DNA of 64,000 bases from a virus: positions 1-64,000 of the IMG/VR virus record IMGVR_UViG_3300030098_000945, one strand, 5' to 3'. Shown piece by piece: positions 30,364-38,307 of this stretch. The position numbers and the translations under genes were made by a program. The notes beneath the pieces are model-generated. The model saw nothing but the letters and a program-made list of their open reading frames with translations, had not been told where the DNA came from and ran no database searches. Every line of letters begins with the position of its first letter. Position 1 is the first letter of the stretch.

Positions 30364-30665
30364 CTTACGAAAATGAGATCAGAAAGATAAGAGTTTCTTT
30401 AACTGATGTTGAGGATGCCAAAAAGGTAGCTGATAACCTAATGATTAAAAAGGTTGAGAAATATGAGGCTCAAATCAAAGATCTTAAAAATGAAATCAAC
30501 AGGCTACAAGAAAGCTATAATAACTTAAAGGTTATAGACGAGGGTCATCAAAAGTTAAATGGAGAACTCCAGGTTAGAGTTAATAAATTAGAAAAAGATA
30601 ATAAAATTTTAGAAGTAAAGTTAGAGAAACAATTAAAGGAATTTAGAAATAAGGGAGATCTTTAA
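30342..30665 (+). CDS. Coiled-coil early protein (107 aa)
   Basis: A 107-residue protein from the ATG at 30342, behind GGAAGGAG. Almost the whole length is a Lys/Glu/Leu/Asn coiled coil (KVEKYEAQIKDLKNEINRLQ, LEKDNKILEVKLEKQ). It begins within the end of the exported protein gene. Function unknown; a structural or scaffold role in replication complexes is possible. Confidence 0.55.
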   Translation: MSNGDDLTYENEIRKIRVSLTDVEDAKKVADNLMIKKVEKYEAQIKDLKNEINRLQESYNNLKVIDEGHQKLNGELQVRVNKLEKDNKILEVKLEKQLKEFRNKGDL

Positions 30666-31052
30666 TTGGCTAGAGATATTTATTATAAGGATGTAAAGTT
30701 TACAGCTTATTCTTTATGGCATAGAGCATTACCTCAAAAGCTCGGAATGATAGATATTGATGCAACGGGTATTTGTTTAAAATGTAAAACTCCTTTGTAT
30801 CTAGCTGAAACTGCTTTTGATGTGGGTCAACCTTGGAAGGCAACTACAACTACAAAGAAATTAGCCGAATTAGCTGGTCTGCCAAGTTTCCTGGTTTTTT
30901 ATAAGGTGGATGGGGAGAGTATTACATCCTTTAGAATTAAGCAACTAACACCATGGAGATCTGATGAGATGTATATGTTGCCAGATGGTTGGTTGCAAGT
31001 GATGCAATTACTCCAGGAACGGCACGATTTAATTTGTGAGGGGAAGAGATGA
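30666..31052 (+). CDS. Hypothetical protein (128 aa), nuclease-like, TTG start
   Basis: A 128-residue protein that must start at the TTG at 30666, directly after TAA and with GGGAGATC upstream. It contains CLKCKTPLYLAETAFDVGQP and SFLVFYKVDGESITSFRIKQL, a layout (Glu then strand, helix, strand) seen in small phage proteins resembling PD-(D/E)XK endonucleases. The first CxxC may bind metal. The call is tentative. Confidence 0.4.
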   Translation: MARDIYYKDVKFTAYSLWHRALPQKLGMIDIDATGICLKCKTPLYLAETAFDVGQPWKATTTTKKLAELAGLPSFLVFYKVDGESITSFRIKQLTPWRSDEMYMLPDGWLQVMQLLQERHDLICEGKR

Positions 31053-31660
31053 GTTTATTCTTTGTAGGCGATAGAAATATCATATTTAATAAAAAGCTAT
31101 CAGCTATTGATAAGATAGTTTATTTTGCGCTGGTTTGTTATATGGGTAAAAAGGATGGGAAAGCCTATCCTCGATATGCGACATTGAAGAAGGAAACGGG
31201 GTTATCTCGTAGTAGTATTCATCGAGCCATTCACAACCTTGCCAAGCACAAATTGATAACAATAAAACGCTTAACTTCGACTAATTTGTATTTATTAACA
31301 CAACAGTTGGAGTTAGAGAAATTAAGGCTAAATAGAGTGAAGTCTCTCACAGAGACCAGTGAGGTGTCTAAAAGAGACTTATTAATAAAACCATTAGTAT
31401 ATAACCAGTATAGATCTAATAATAGGAATACCTATGATAGAGCATTCTCGAACAGGGGGGTTGCTAAACAATCTATAGAATATGAAGGGGAAACATATAT
31501 AGAATGTGGTCGTGAGGGTCATTATGTCGAATATAGAAGTAAAAAAGGGAATTTAATCCGCAAACATACATTTAAGAAGGATGAACCTATTAAAATAGTT
31601 TCATCACCTAACGGGGATAAACCTATAAAAAAGTTTAATGCCATCGAAGAGGTGGCATGA
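31049..31660 (+). CDS. Replication initiator-like winged-helix protein
   Basis: A 203-residue protein. Residues 10-85 form a winged helix of the HTH_36 / phage O-protein type (LSAIDKIVYFALVCYMG, KKETGLSRSSIHRAIHNLAKHKLI). The C-terminal part is basic with Gly and Tyr. The centre of its gene contains two dyads and an AT-rich stretch, as in phage genes that carry the origin inside the initiator gene. It probably binds the origin and recruits host replication proteins. Neither helicase nor polymerase is encoded nearby. Confidence 0.6.
   Translation: MSLFFVGDRNIIFNKKLSAIDKIVYFALVCYMGKKDGKAYPRYATLKKETGLSRSSIHRAIHNLAKHKLITIKRLTSTNLYLLTQQLELEKLRLNRVKSLTETSEVSKRDLLIKPLVYNQYRSNNRNTYDRAFSNRGVAKQSIEYEGETYIECGREGHYVEYRSKKGNLIRKHTFKKDEPIKIVSSPNGDKPIKKFNAIEEVA
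31342..31425. other. Candidate replication origin inside the initiator gene
   Basis: A perfect dyad GTCTCT-CAC-AGAGAC (31342-31356), then a second one GTCT-5 bases-AGAC (31366-31378) sharing GTCT and AGAGAC. They are followed by a ~45-base AT-rich tract (TTATTAATAAAACCATTAGT and beyond). Paired iteron-like dyads plus an AT-rich unwinding region inside the initiator gene resemble lambda-type origins. Confidence 0.45.
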
Positions 31661-32064
31661 AATTAAGAGCTGCTAAAATAATTGATATTTTAGATACTGC
31701 TGGCACGGCAGAACGGTTTATGCCAGGTTTACCAAGACCCACAAATCCCTCAATGTATAAAATATTACGAGATATTACTTATGAGCCAAAGGATTATGGC
31801 TACTGGAATACGACTAAAAAGCTAAAATTACGAGCTAATAGTAAACAAATTGATTGCTGGCTATTAGCCATTGATTTACTGCCTAAAGTTGAATTAAAGG
31901 ATAGAAAGCTAGTTTGGTCCAGAGCAAGAAAGTATTCCTGGGTAGATTTGGCTAAAATGTATTCTTGTCATCGAGTTACGATTAAGAGGAGATATATAAA
32001 AGCAATAATTAATTTAGAATTTAGTTTGGATAAATCTATACTAGACAGAATCGATAAAATTTAA
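31657..32064 (+). CDS. Helix-turn-helix protein before terminase, possible late regulator (DUF6362-like)
   Basis: A 135-residue protein. The C-terminal half (LVWSRARKYSWVDLAKMYSC, RVTIKRRYIKAI) is a sigma-like helix-turn-helix resembling DUF6362. It is the last regulator-like gene before the packaging genes, the position of Q, ArpU-type or similar late activators. As no phage RNA polymerase exists, such a factor may switch on the late operon through host RNA polymerase. That function is inferred. Confidence 0.6.
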   Translation: MKLRAAKIIDILDTAGTAERFMPGLPRPTNPSMYKILRDITYEPKDYGYWNTTKKLKLRANSKQIDCWLLAIDLLPKVELKDRKLVWSRARKYSWVDLAKMYSCHRVTIKRRYIKAIINLEFSLDKSILDRIDKI

Positions 32065-32082
32065 TAATAGGAACTATATACT

Positions 32083-32343
32083 GTGGTTGGTAGACCGTTA
32101 CAGAAAATCCCTTGCGAAAGTTATACTAGATCAAGCAATTATACTGTTCAATGTAAGTGTAAAGGCAAGCTAATGAAGTCTGGTAAGTTCCGTTGCAAGT
32201 TCCATGGAGGAGCTTCTACCGGAGCAACATCGCTTGAAGGAAAGATAAAAGCATATAAGAATTTAAGACAGTTTAAAAATTATACAGACGAACAATTATT
32301 ACAATGGATCAAAAACAAATTAGAGAAATCATCAAGCAGCTAG
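32083..32343 (+). CDS. HGG-motif phage protein (86 aa), GTG start
   Basis: An 86-residue protein from a GTG start behind AATAGGAAC. It contains CRFHGGAST-like CKFHGGASTGATSLEGK, the HGG(x)STG motif known from small phage proteins that usually lie next to terminase genes, and a CxC pair (CKCKGK). Its role is unknown, but constant linkage to terminase genes suggests packaging or DNA binding. It overlaps the terminase small subunit gene by 40 bases. Confidence 0.65.
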   Translation: MVGRPLQKIPCESYTRSSNYTVQCKCKGKLMKSGKFRCKFHGGASTGATSLEGKIKAYKNLRQFKNYTDEQLLQWIKNKLEKSSSS

Positions 32344-32744
32344 AACTTGGCAAACCATTATCAACCATTTGTAAATCAAAAAATATGCCAGATGTATCAA
32401 CAGTTTATAAATGGTGTAGAACTGATGATGAAGTACAAAAGAAAGTTATGGATGCAAGACAAATGGGTGTCTGGACTTTATTAGATAAAATTGCAGAGGA
32501 TATGGATGTACCTAAAACACCGCAAGAAGTTCATTGGATGCGTGAGAGGTATAATCATATTAGATGGTTAGCGAGTAGATTATTGTCGACAACATTTGGC
32601 GACAAACAAAAGATTGAACAAAAGACAGATACAACATTAACTATTAGTTGGGGTAGACCAGATGATAAGAAGGATTTGTTACCAGCTCAGAAGATTGTTG
32701 AGAGCATATCAAGCGAGACTGTTAAAGAGTTACCGACAACTTAA
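32304..32744 (+). CDS. terS: Terminase small subunit
   Basis: A 146-residue protein with the small-subunit pattern of Sf6/Bbp25-type terminases: N-terminal helix-turn-helix (IREIIKQLELGKPLSTICKS, DVSTVYKWC), then a helical oligomerisation segment (RERYNHIRWLASRLLSTTFG) and a basic tail. It recognises phage DNA for packaging. The large subunit follows after a non-coding gap and two small genes. Its start lies inside the HGG gene. Confidence 0.8.
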   Translation: MDQKQIREIIKQLELGKPLSTICKSKNMPDVSTVYKWCRTDDEVQKKVMDARQMGVWTLLDKIAEDMDVPKTPQEVHWMRERYNHIRWLASRLLSTTFGDKQKIEQKTDTTLTISWGRPDDKKDLLPAQKIVESISSETVKELPTT

Positions 32745-33031
32745 CAACTGAATGGCTGGTTAAACTCCGTTCTTTCATGCCAGCGCCAGAGCTGGAGGCT
32801 CGCACATTATGGAGTTCGATTGTGGTTCTACTCCCGACTTACTCCCGTTTGGTTAAATTAATATTGAAAAATGTAGTAAGAGCGACAGGTTATCAACCTA
32901 AAGCCTACTTAATCTGCATATAAAAAGCTAGATTTTGAAAGAACAAACCAGGGGTATAGACCAAAAACAAGCCGCAACTTTTAAGAATATATAAATCGGG
33001 ACTTTGACACACAGACACAGACAGACACACT
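32745..33031 (+). promoter_or_regulatory. Non-coding region between terminase genes: candidate cos/pac and promoter region
   Basis: 287 bases without a supported gene, GC-richer on the left. It holds a nested dyad, AACTCC (32763-32768)/GGAGTT (32811-32816) enclosing CCAGC (32780-32784)/GCTGG (32791-32795); two copies of TACTCCCG near 32828-32850; a TTGACA box (33004-33009); and a GACA/CA-rich simple repeat up to 33030. A packaging site or late control region is inferred from its location next to terS. Confidence 0.4.
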
Positions 33032-33220
33032 ATGGATATAAAAAACAAATTAATAACAGCAATGGTATTTACTGCCGAAGATACGGGGGGTTTAATTATT
33101 CACTTAAACGGTTTTGAAGATCAAACCCATGCTAACAAATTTTTAAAAAGATTAATGAAGAACAGCGGCATTGAATACAAGTCGGTTAAAGAGTTATTTG
33201 ATTTACCAACAATTCACTAG
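33032..33220 (+). CDS. Hypothetical protein (62 aa)
   Basis: A 62-residue protein (MDIKNKLITAMVFTAEDTGG) with no known domain. Its ATG follows the GACA-rich repeat directly with no Shine-Dalgarno sequence. It is followed 9 bases later by a small membrane protein gene with a strong GGGAGGG ribosome binding site. Function unknown. Confidence 0.5.
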   Translation: MDIKNKLITAMVFTAEDTGGLIIHLNGFEDQTHANKFLKRLMKNSGIEYKSVKELFDLPTIH

Positions 33221-33229
33221 GGAGGGATT

Positions 33230-33328
33230 ATGGATTTATTTATTCACGAAGTGAAACACTACTGGAACGACCATAAAAAAGTTGTACTTGGTGTTGCAGC
33301 TTTGATTATTATATTAGCGATTTTATAA
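33230..33328 (+). CDS. Small membrane protein before terminase (32 aa)
   Basis: A 32-residue protein: MDLFIHEVKHYWNDHKK then a membrane segment VVLGVAALIIILAIL. It is preceded by GGGAGGG and its stop shares a base with the terL start (TAATG). Similar tiny membrane proteins precede terL in marine podoviruses as I recall; a holin-like or packaging-linked role is unproven. Confidence 0.6.
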   Translation: MDLFIHEVKHYWNDHKKVVLGVAALIIILAIL

Positions 33329-34605
33329 TGCACATACAAATACCTTATGTTCCAAGACCCCTACAGGCAAAACTGCATAATGATTTAGATAATCATAGAT
33401 TTGCGGTGTTAAACTGCCACAGGAGGTTTGGCAAGACTATACTGATTATTTTACATTTGATTAAGAAAGCTCTTACAAATGATAAAAAGAACCCAAGGTA
33501 TTATCTTATTGGACCAACATTCGTATCTATTAAAAGGGTATGCTGGGATTATTTAAAACAGTACGCAAGCTGTATACCAGGAACTACTTTTAACGAAACT
33601 GAATTAAGGTGCGATTTACCTAATGGTGCTAGGATAACTTTACTGTCAAGTGAAGATCCAGATAAGATTAGAGGAATTTATGCTGACGGGGTTTGTATTG
33701 ACGAATGCAGCCAAATGAACCCGATATTGTGGAATGAAATTATTAGACCCGCTCTATCAGATAGAAAAGGTTTTTGTTACTTCATTTCAACACCAGCTGG
33801 AATGAGTAATATATTTTATGATTTATACCAGCACGCACAATCTGATCCAACCTGGTTAGCCTACACGGCAAAAGCCAGCGAGACAGGAATTATCGACCAA
33901 GAGGAATTAGATGCTGCTAAAGCTCAAATGGGAGATGCAAAGTATAAGCAAGAATTTGAGTGCGATTGGATTGCAAATATCGAAGGAGCAGTATATGGAG
34001 AAATTATAAAATCTTTAGAAGAAAAAAAACAAATAACTAGAATTGCATACGACCCAGCTTTAGAAGTTCATACAGCCTGGGATCTTGGAGTTGACGATAG
34101 TACAGCAATAGTTTTCTATCAATTACTGGGGAACCAGATTTTAATAATTGATTATTATGAAAACAACCGAGAAGGGTTGCCGCATTATGTTCAAGTCGTA
34201 AAAGATAAAGATTATGTCTATGGGGAACACTTTGCGCCACATGACATAGAAGTAACAGAATTTTCAACTGGTAAGACCAGAAGAGAGGTAGCTTACCAAT
34301 TAGGAATAAGGTTTAAGATTTTACCTAAAATAAATTTAGAAGATGGTATCCACAGCTTAAAGATGGTTTTACCTAAGTGTTGGTTTGACGGAGAAAACAC
34401 AAAACCATTAGTAGATGCTTTAAGACACCATCATCGAAAATATAACGAGAAGATGAAAATGTTTAGTAATAAACCAGTAAAGGATTGGAGTAGTCATGCA
34501 GCAGATGCCGCAAGATATATGGCTCTGTCGATTACTGATTTACCTAGACAAAAAGCAACAGCACAAAGTTTAGCAGTAAACGAATATAGAATACACGGAG
34601 AATAA
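33328..34605 (+). CDS. terL: Terminase large subunit
   Basis: A 425-residue packaging motor. The ATPase part has the Walker A-like CHRRFGKTI (~residue 30) and Walker B GVCIDECSQM (~residue 125); the coupling motif follows at ISTPAG. The RNase H-like nuclease has Asp in TAWDLGVDDSTAI (~residue 250) and the C-terminal SSHAADAARYMAL. It pumps DNA into the prohead and cuts concatemers. Length is slightly below that of larger TerL proteins but all motifs are present. Confidence 0.9.
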   Translation: MHIQIPYVPRPLQAKLHNDLDNHRFAVLNCHRRFGKTILIILHLIKKALTNDKKNPRYYLIGPTFVSIKRVCWDYLKQYASCIPGTTFNETELRCDLPNGARITLLSSEDPDKIRGIYADGVCIDECSQMNPILWNEIIRPALSDRKGFCYFISTPAGMSNIFYDLYQHAQSDPTWLAYTAKASETGIIDQEELDAAKAQMGDAKYKQEFECDWIANIEGAVYGEIIKSLEEKKQITRIAYDPALEVHTAWDLGVDDSTAIVFYQLLGNQILIIDYYENNREGLPHYVQVVKDKDYVYGEHFAPHDIEVTEFSTGKTRREVAYQLGIRFKILPKINLEDGIHSLKMVLPKCWFDGENTKPLVDALRHHHRKYNEKMKMFSNKPVKDWSSHAADAARYMALSITDLPRQKATAQSLAVNEYRIHGE

Positions 34606-34607
34606 TT

Positions 34608-34832
34608 ATGGGAGCAATATTTAGAACACCAAAAATGCCAGCTATACCAGAGCCGAAACCTTTACCAGAGCCACCAAGCTACGATGATGAGGCAAGAAGA
34701 AAAGAGATTGAAGAAAAAAGAGCCAAAGTAAGAAGAAATAGAAAAGGCAGAAAACAAACAATATTAACTGGAGCTGACGGTTTAGAAGATGACGATAGCT
34801 TATTAGTTAAAAAGAAAAAGTTAGGAGGATAA
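34608..34832 (+). CDS. Small Pro/Lys-rich protein with GRKQTILTGADGL motif (74 aa)
   Basis: A 74-residue protein: Pro-rich N-terminus (MGAIFRTPKMPAIPEPKPLP), a charged helix, then GRKQTILTGADGL and a Lys-rich end. Short proteins with the ILT-GL motif lie next to the portal gene in many podoviruses. The neighbouring 227-residue protein ends with the same motif. It may be a minor virion component or portal-associated factor; the role is unknown. Confidence 0.6.
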   Translation: MGAIFRTPKMPAIPEPKPLPEPPSYDDEARRKEIEEKRAKVRRNRKGRKQTILTGADGLEDDDSLLVKKKKLGG

Positions 34833-35516
34833 ATGGGAGGAGCAAGTAGTAGTGGCGGAAATGATAATGATGTATCTGGAGCAGAAGCAGTAGTTACTGG
34901 TGGAACAACTTATTCATCAAGAAAAATAAATACTAAAAAAAAACCAGCAGACTATAATCCAGAAAAAGACGATACAGAAGCTAAACTATCTTTATTTCAT
35001 AATCAAGGTGCAACTGATATAAAAAATAAAGCAAGCAAAGTTCCATCTCCAGCATTAGCAATTTTATCTGGACCATTACAAGCGGGTTCTAAAATGACTA
35101 GAGAATTTTTTACTAATAAAGTTTTAACTTCAGAAAGAGGAATGAAAAATCTTGGTTATACTAAAGATGAATTTTCAAGATTAAGCAGAACAAAACAAGA
35201 AGAAGTTTATAAAAGTTATTTAACTGGTAGACAAAGTGGCACAACAGATGCTTATGGAAATGTTAAACCTGGTGGTGGAAATGATAACCAGCCTATTTTA
35301 TCAAAACCAAAAACTACTTATGTTGAAGGAGTGGGTGCATCTGCGGTTACAGCATCTCCAACAAAAGCAGAAATGGATCAAGCAACAGCTACCACAATGT
35401 CTGCTGATGAAACTTTACTTGCAACAAATAAAAAAGGTAGATCGGAAAATATTTTAACTTCTGCAAAAGGGTTAGGAGATACAAATTTAACAATTAAAAG
35501 AAAAACATTAGGATAA
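34833..35516 (+). CDS. Hypothetical virion-operon protein with C-terminal ILT-GL motif (227 aa)
   Basis: A 227-residue, Gly/Ser/Thr/Lys-rich, probably partly disordered protein. Its C-terminus (GRSENILTSAKGLGDTNL) repeats the end of the preceding 74-residue protein, suggesting a shared docking peptide. It starts 1 base after the previous stop and is followed by the portal gene. No known catalytic motif. Confidence 0.5.
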   Translation: MGGASSSGGNDNDVSGAEAVVTGGTTYSSRKINTKKKPADYNPEKDDTEAKLSLFHNQGATDIKNKASKVPSPALAILSGPLQAGSKMTREFFTNKVLTSERGMKNLGYTKDEFSRLSRTKQEEVYKSYLTGRQSGTTDAYGNVKPGGGNDNQPILSKPKTTYVEGVGASAVTASPTKAEMDQATATTMSADETLLATNKKGRSENILTSAKGLGDTNLTIKRKTLG

Positions 35517-35519
35517 AAA

Positions 35520-37115
35520 ATGGCAGTAGAAAAAAAAGCACAAAAAATTATTGACAAATATAATACTTTAAAAAATCAAAGAGTTACTTGGGAAGAACAT
35601 TGGCAAGAGATTGCAGATTATTTTTTACCAAGAAAATCTAATATAACTATTAAAAGAACTAAAGGCGATAAACGACACGACCAGATATATGATGGTACGG
35701 CTACTCACGCATTAGAATTATTATCCGCTAGCTTAAATGGTATGCTAACCAATACGATTTCTCCGTGGTTCGTTTTAAAATTTAGAAATGAGGCAACTAA
35801 CCAAGATGATACAGCAGTAGAATGGTTAGAGAGCTGCGCTAAAATTATGCAGCAAGTATTTGCTCGTTCAAATTTTCAACAAGAAGTTTTTGAACTTTAC
35901 CATGAACTATTAGCTTTTGGAACATCGGCTATGTTTATTACTGACGATGTTAAAGATGATTTACGTTTTAAAACTTTACATATTTCAGAAATATTTATTA
36001 CTGAAAATGAAAAAGGTTTTGTTGACAGCTTATTAAGAAGATTTCATCTTAAAAATAAAAATATTCCTTTAATGTATCCAGATGTGGTGTTACCAAAATC
36101 TTTACAGGATGCAGTTAAAAATAAACCTTTTGAAGATAGTGTTATACTTCATTCAGTACATAAATCTGATACTCCAATGGGTTATCAGAATAAAGATAAT
36201 ATGGATTATATATCATGCCATATTCATCAAGAGACAGGAGCCATTTTAAGAGAAAGTGGATTTAGAGAATTTCCTTATGTAGTACCAAGATATTTAAAAT
36301 CTTCATCTAATGAAATCTATGGCAGATCGCCAGCGATGAATGCTTTACCAGATACTAAGATGTTAAACACAATGTCTAAAACATCTATTAAAGCTGCACA
36401 AAAACAAATTGACCCACCTTTAATGGTTCCCGATGATGGTTTTATTTTACCAATTAGAACTGTACCAGGTGGATTAAATTTCTATAGATCTGGAACCAGA
36501 GATAGAATTGAACCATTGCAAATTGGATCGAATGCGCCTGTGGGTATTCAAATGGAAGAGCAAAGAAGAAAAGCAATTAGAGAAAATTTCTTTGTCGACC
36601 AACTAATGATGATACAGGGTCAAAACATGACAGCAACAGAAGTCATGCAAAGAACTGAAGAGAAGATGAGATTGTTGGGTCCAGTATTAGGAAGATTACA
36701 AAGTGAATTACTACAACCATTAATTACAAGAGCTTTTAATTTATTATTAAAAAATAATAAACTTCCACCAATACCAGAAGAGATTGGCGACCAAGATGTT
36801 GAGATAGAATATGTATCTCCATTAGCCAAAGCTCAAAAGACACAAGAGCTATCATCTGTTATGAGAGGAATAGAAATATTTGGCTCAATGCAAAATATTG
36901 CACCGGTATTTGATTATATAGATATAGATGGTTTAGTCGATCACATTAAAAATGTTTTAGGTTTACCAGCTAAAATTATGAGATCAAAAGCAGAGGTTCA
37001 ACAAATCCAACAACAAAAACAACAAGCCGAAATGCAGATGCAACAATTACAACAAGCGCAAGCAGTTGCAGAGAGTGCTGGTAAAATAGCACCAGCTTTA
37101 AAGGCGGTTGAGTAA
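35520..37115 (+). CDS. Portal protein (T7-type head-tail connector)
   Basis: A 531-residue protein of the Head-tail connector family. The N-terminal segment VTWEEHWQEIADYFLPRKS and ATHALELLSASLNGMLTN are typical; the C-terminus is a Gln-rich coiled coil (QQQKQQAEMQMQQLQQA), as in T7-like portals. It forms the 12-subunit ring through which DNA enters and leaves. Length fits the family (~500-550). Confidence 0.9.
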   Translation: MAVEKKAQKIIDKYNTLKNQRVTWEEHWQEIADYFLPRKSNITIKRTKGDKRHDQIYDGTATHALELLSASLNGMLTNTISPWFVLKFRNEATNQDDTAVEWLESCAKIMQQVFARSNFQQEVFELYHELLAFGTSAMFITDDVKDDLRFKTLHISEIFITENEKGFVDSLLRRFHLKNKNIPLMYPDVVLPKSLQDAVKNKPFEDSVILHSVHKSDTPMGYQNKDNMDYISCHIHQETGAILRESGFREFPYVVPRYLKSSSNEIYGRSPAMNALPDTKMLNTMSKTSIKAAQKQIDPPLMVPDDGFILPIRTVPGGLNFYRSGTRDRIEPLQIGSNAPVGIQMEEQRRKAIRENFFVDQLMMIQGQNMTATEVMQRTEEKMRLLGPVLGRLQSELLQPLITRAFNLLLKNNKLPPIPEEIGDQDVEIEYVSPLAKAQKTQELSSVMRGIEIFGSMQNIAPVFDYIDIDGLVDHIKNVLGLPAKIMRSKAEVQQIQQQKQQAEMQMQQLQQAQAVAESAGKIAPALKAVE

Positions 37116-37327
37116 TGGATCAAAAAGAACTTAAACAATTAGGAATAGATTATAAAACAGTTTTTAAATCGGAAGCGGGAGAACGAGTGCTTTCTGATTT
37201 GGAAAAAAGATGCAGCTTTCACGCAACTACTCACGTTAAAGGAGACAGCCACGAAAGCGCATTTTTAGAAGGTTCAAGAGCAGTAGTCTTGTTCATTAAA
37301 AATATGCTTAACAAAAAAGGAGAATAA
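37115..37327 (+). CDS. Bbp19-like small protein (70 aa)
   Basis: A 70-residue protein that begins in the stop of the portal gene. The segment FKSEAGERVLSDLEKRC, HESAFLEGSRAVVLFI matches Bbp19-type phage proteins, which stand between portal and scaffold in many podoviruses. Function is not established; a head-assembly role is inferred from position. Confidence 0.7.
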   Translation: MDQKELKQLGIDYKTVFKSEAGERVLSDLEKRCSFHATTHVKGDSHESAFLEGSRAVVLFIKNMLNKKGE

Positions 37328-37329
37328 AA

Positions 37330-38169
37330 ATGTCAAGCGAAAATCAAGAGGTAGTAACACCAGAAGTTCAAACTGAAAATTCTGTGTTATCTGGAGATCC
37401 TAAAACAGAAACTCCAACAAGTACAGATTGGAAAGCAAATCTTTCCGATGAAATAAAAGCAGATAAATCTTTAGAAAATATTAAAGATATTGAAAGCCTA
37501 GCAAAAAGTTATGTCCACGCACAAAAGCTAGTAGGTGCAGATAAAATTCCTGTACCTAATAAATTTGCAACAGAAAAAGATTGGGATGCAGTTTATGAAA
37601 AACTAGGTAGACCAAAGGATGCAACTGGATATAAATATGAGTTAGGAGAAAATACCAAAATTAATGAAGAGGCTTTAAAAACTTTTTCAGACCAAGCGCA
37701 TAAGTTGGGACTATTACCAACACAAGCTAATGGTGTTGTAAAATGGTATAATGATATGGCAGCTCAACAACAACAAGATGCAGACACAGTAGCCATGGGT
37801 GCTAGAGAGCAAAGCGAAACAGCTCTTAAAAAAGAGTGGGGTCAAGCATACGACCAGCAAATTAATAAAGCGGCAACTGTTGCTAAACAAGTTTTAGATG
37901 CTGATTTTTTAAATTCAAATTTAGCAGATGGAACTAAAATTGGCGACCATCCAAGTTTTATTAAAGCATTTGCAAATTTAGCAGATAAGATGGGAGAAGA
38001 TACTATAACACAAGCATCTGGACCAGCTTATCAAACGCCAGCTCAAATAGAAAAACAAATTGGAGAATTAACACAACAAGGTTCAGCTTATTGGGATAAA
38101 AGACATCCTAACCATGAACTAGCTGTTAAAGAAGTTTTGGCTTTACGAGAACAAAAAAATCAAGTATAG
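37330..38169 (+). CDS. Scaffolding protein
   Basis: A 279-residue acidic, Gln/Ala/Lys-rich helical protein directly before the major capsid gene. The pattern KSYVHAQKLVGADKIPVPNK, then DWDAVYEKLGRP, DATGY is characteristic of T7-like capsid assembly scaffolds of marine podoviruses. It guides capsid assembly inside the prohead and is then lost. A good GGAGAATAAAA ribosome binding site lies upstream. Confidence 0.8.
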   Translation: MSSENQEVVTPEVQTENSVLSGDPKTETPTSTDWKANLSDEIKADKSLENIKDIESLAKSYVHAQKLVGADKIPVPNKFATEKDWDAVYEKLGRPKDATGYKYELGENTKINEEALKTFSDQAHKLGLLPTQANGVVKWYNDMAAQQQQDADTVAMGAREQSETALKKEWGQAYDQQINKAATVAKQVLDADFLNSNLADGTKIGDHPSFIKAFANLADKMGEDTITQASGPAYQTPAQIEKQIGELTQQGSAYWDKRHPNHELAVKEVLALREQKNQV

Positions 38170-38202
38170 CCGAAATATATTGGGATAATCGAAAGACCCT
38201 AG

Positions 38203-38307
38203 TTGACACTATGAAAGTATAGGTTCCAGGAGAACTAAAATCGAGGTTTCGACCCGTAAGGATAATCAGCCGCTTAACATTAACAACAACCCAAGGAGGA
38301 ACTTATT
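38203..38307 (+). promoter_or_regulatory. Leader region of the major capsid gene
   Basis: A 138-base gap between scaffold and capsid genes. It has a TTGACA box (38203-38208) without a well-spaced -10 box, a TTCG-loop hairpin (GAGGTTTCGACC near 38245), and a strong AAGGAGG ribosome binding site 9 bases before the capsid ATG. A promoter or processing site that boosts capsid expression is plausible. Confidence 0.35.

Noticed and set aside
33004-33040. T7-type single-subunit RNA polymerase promoter (CACTATGGA) shared with 12226 and 38207
   Set aside because: No phage RNA polymerase gene is visible, and the copies at 12222 and 50162 fit a sigma70 promoter with 17-base spacing better. The remaining similarity is short.
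25724-33040. TATGGATA as a genome-wide regulator motif (25725, 28786, 33031 and others)
   Set aside because: Several copies are in unrelated contexts or only partial, and the motif is short for an AT-rich genome; only the perfect dyad at 28773-28794 is convincing.
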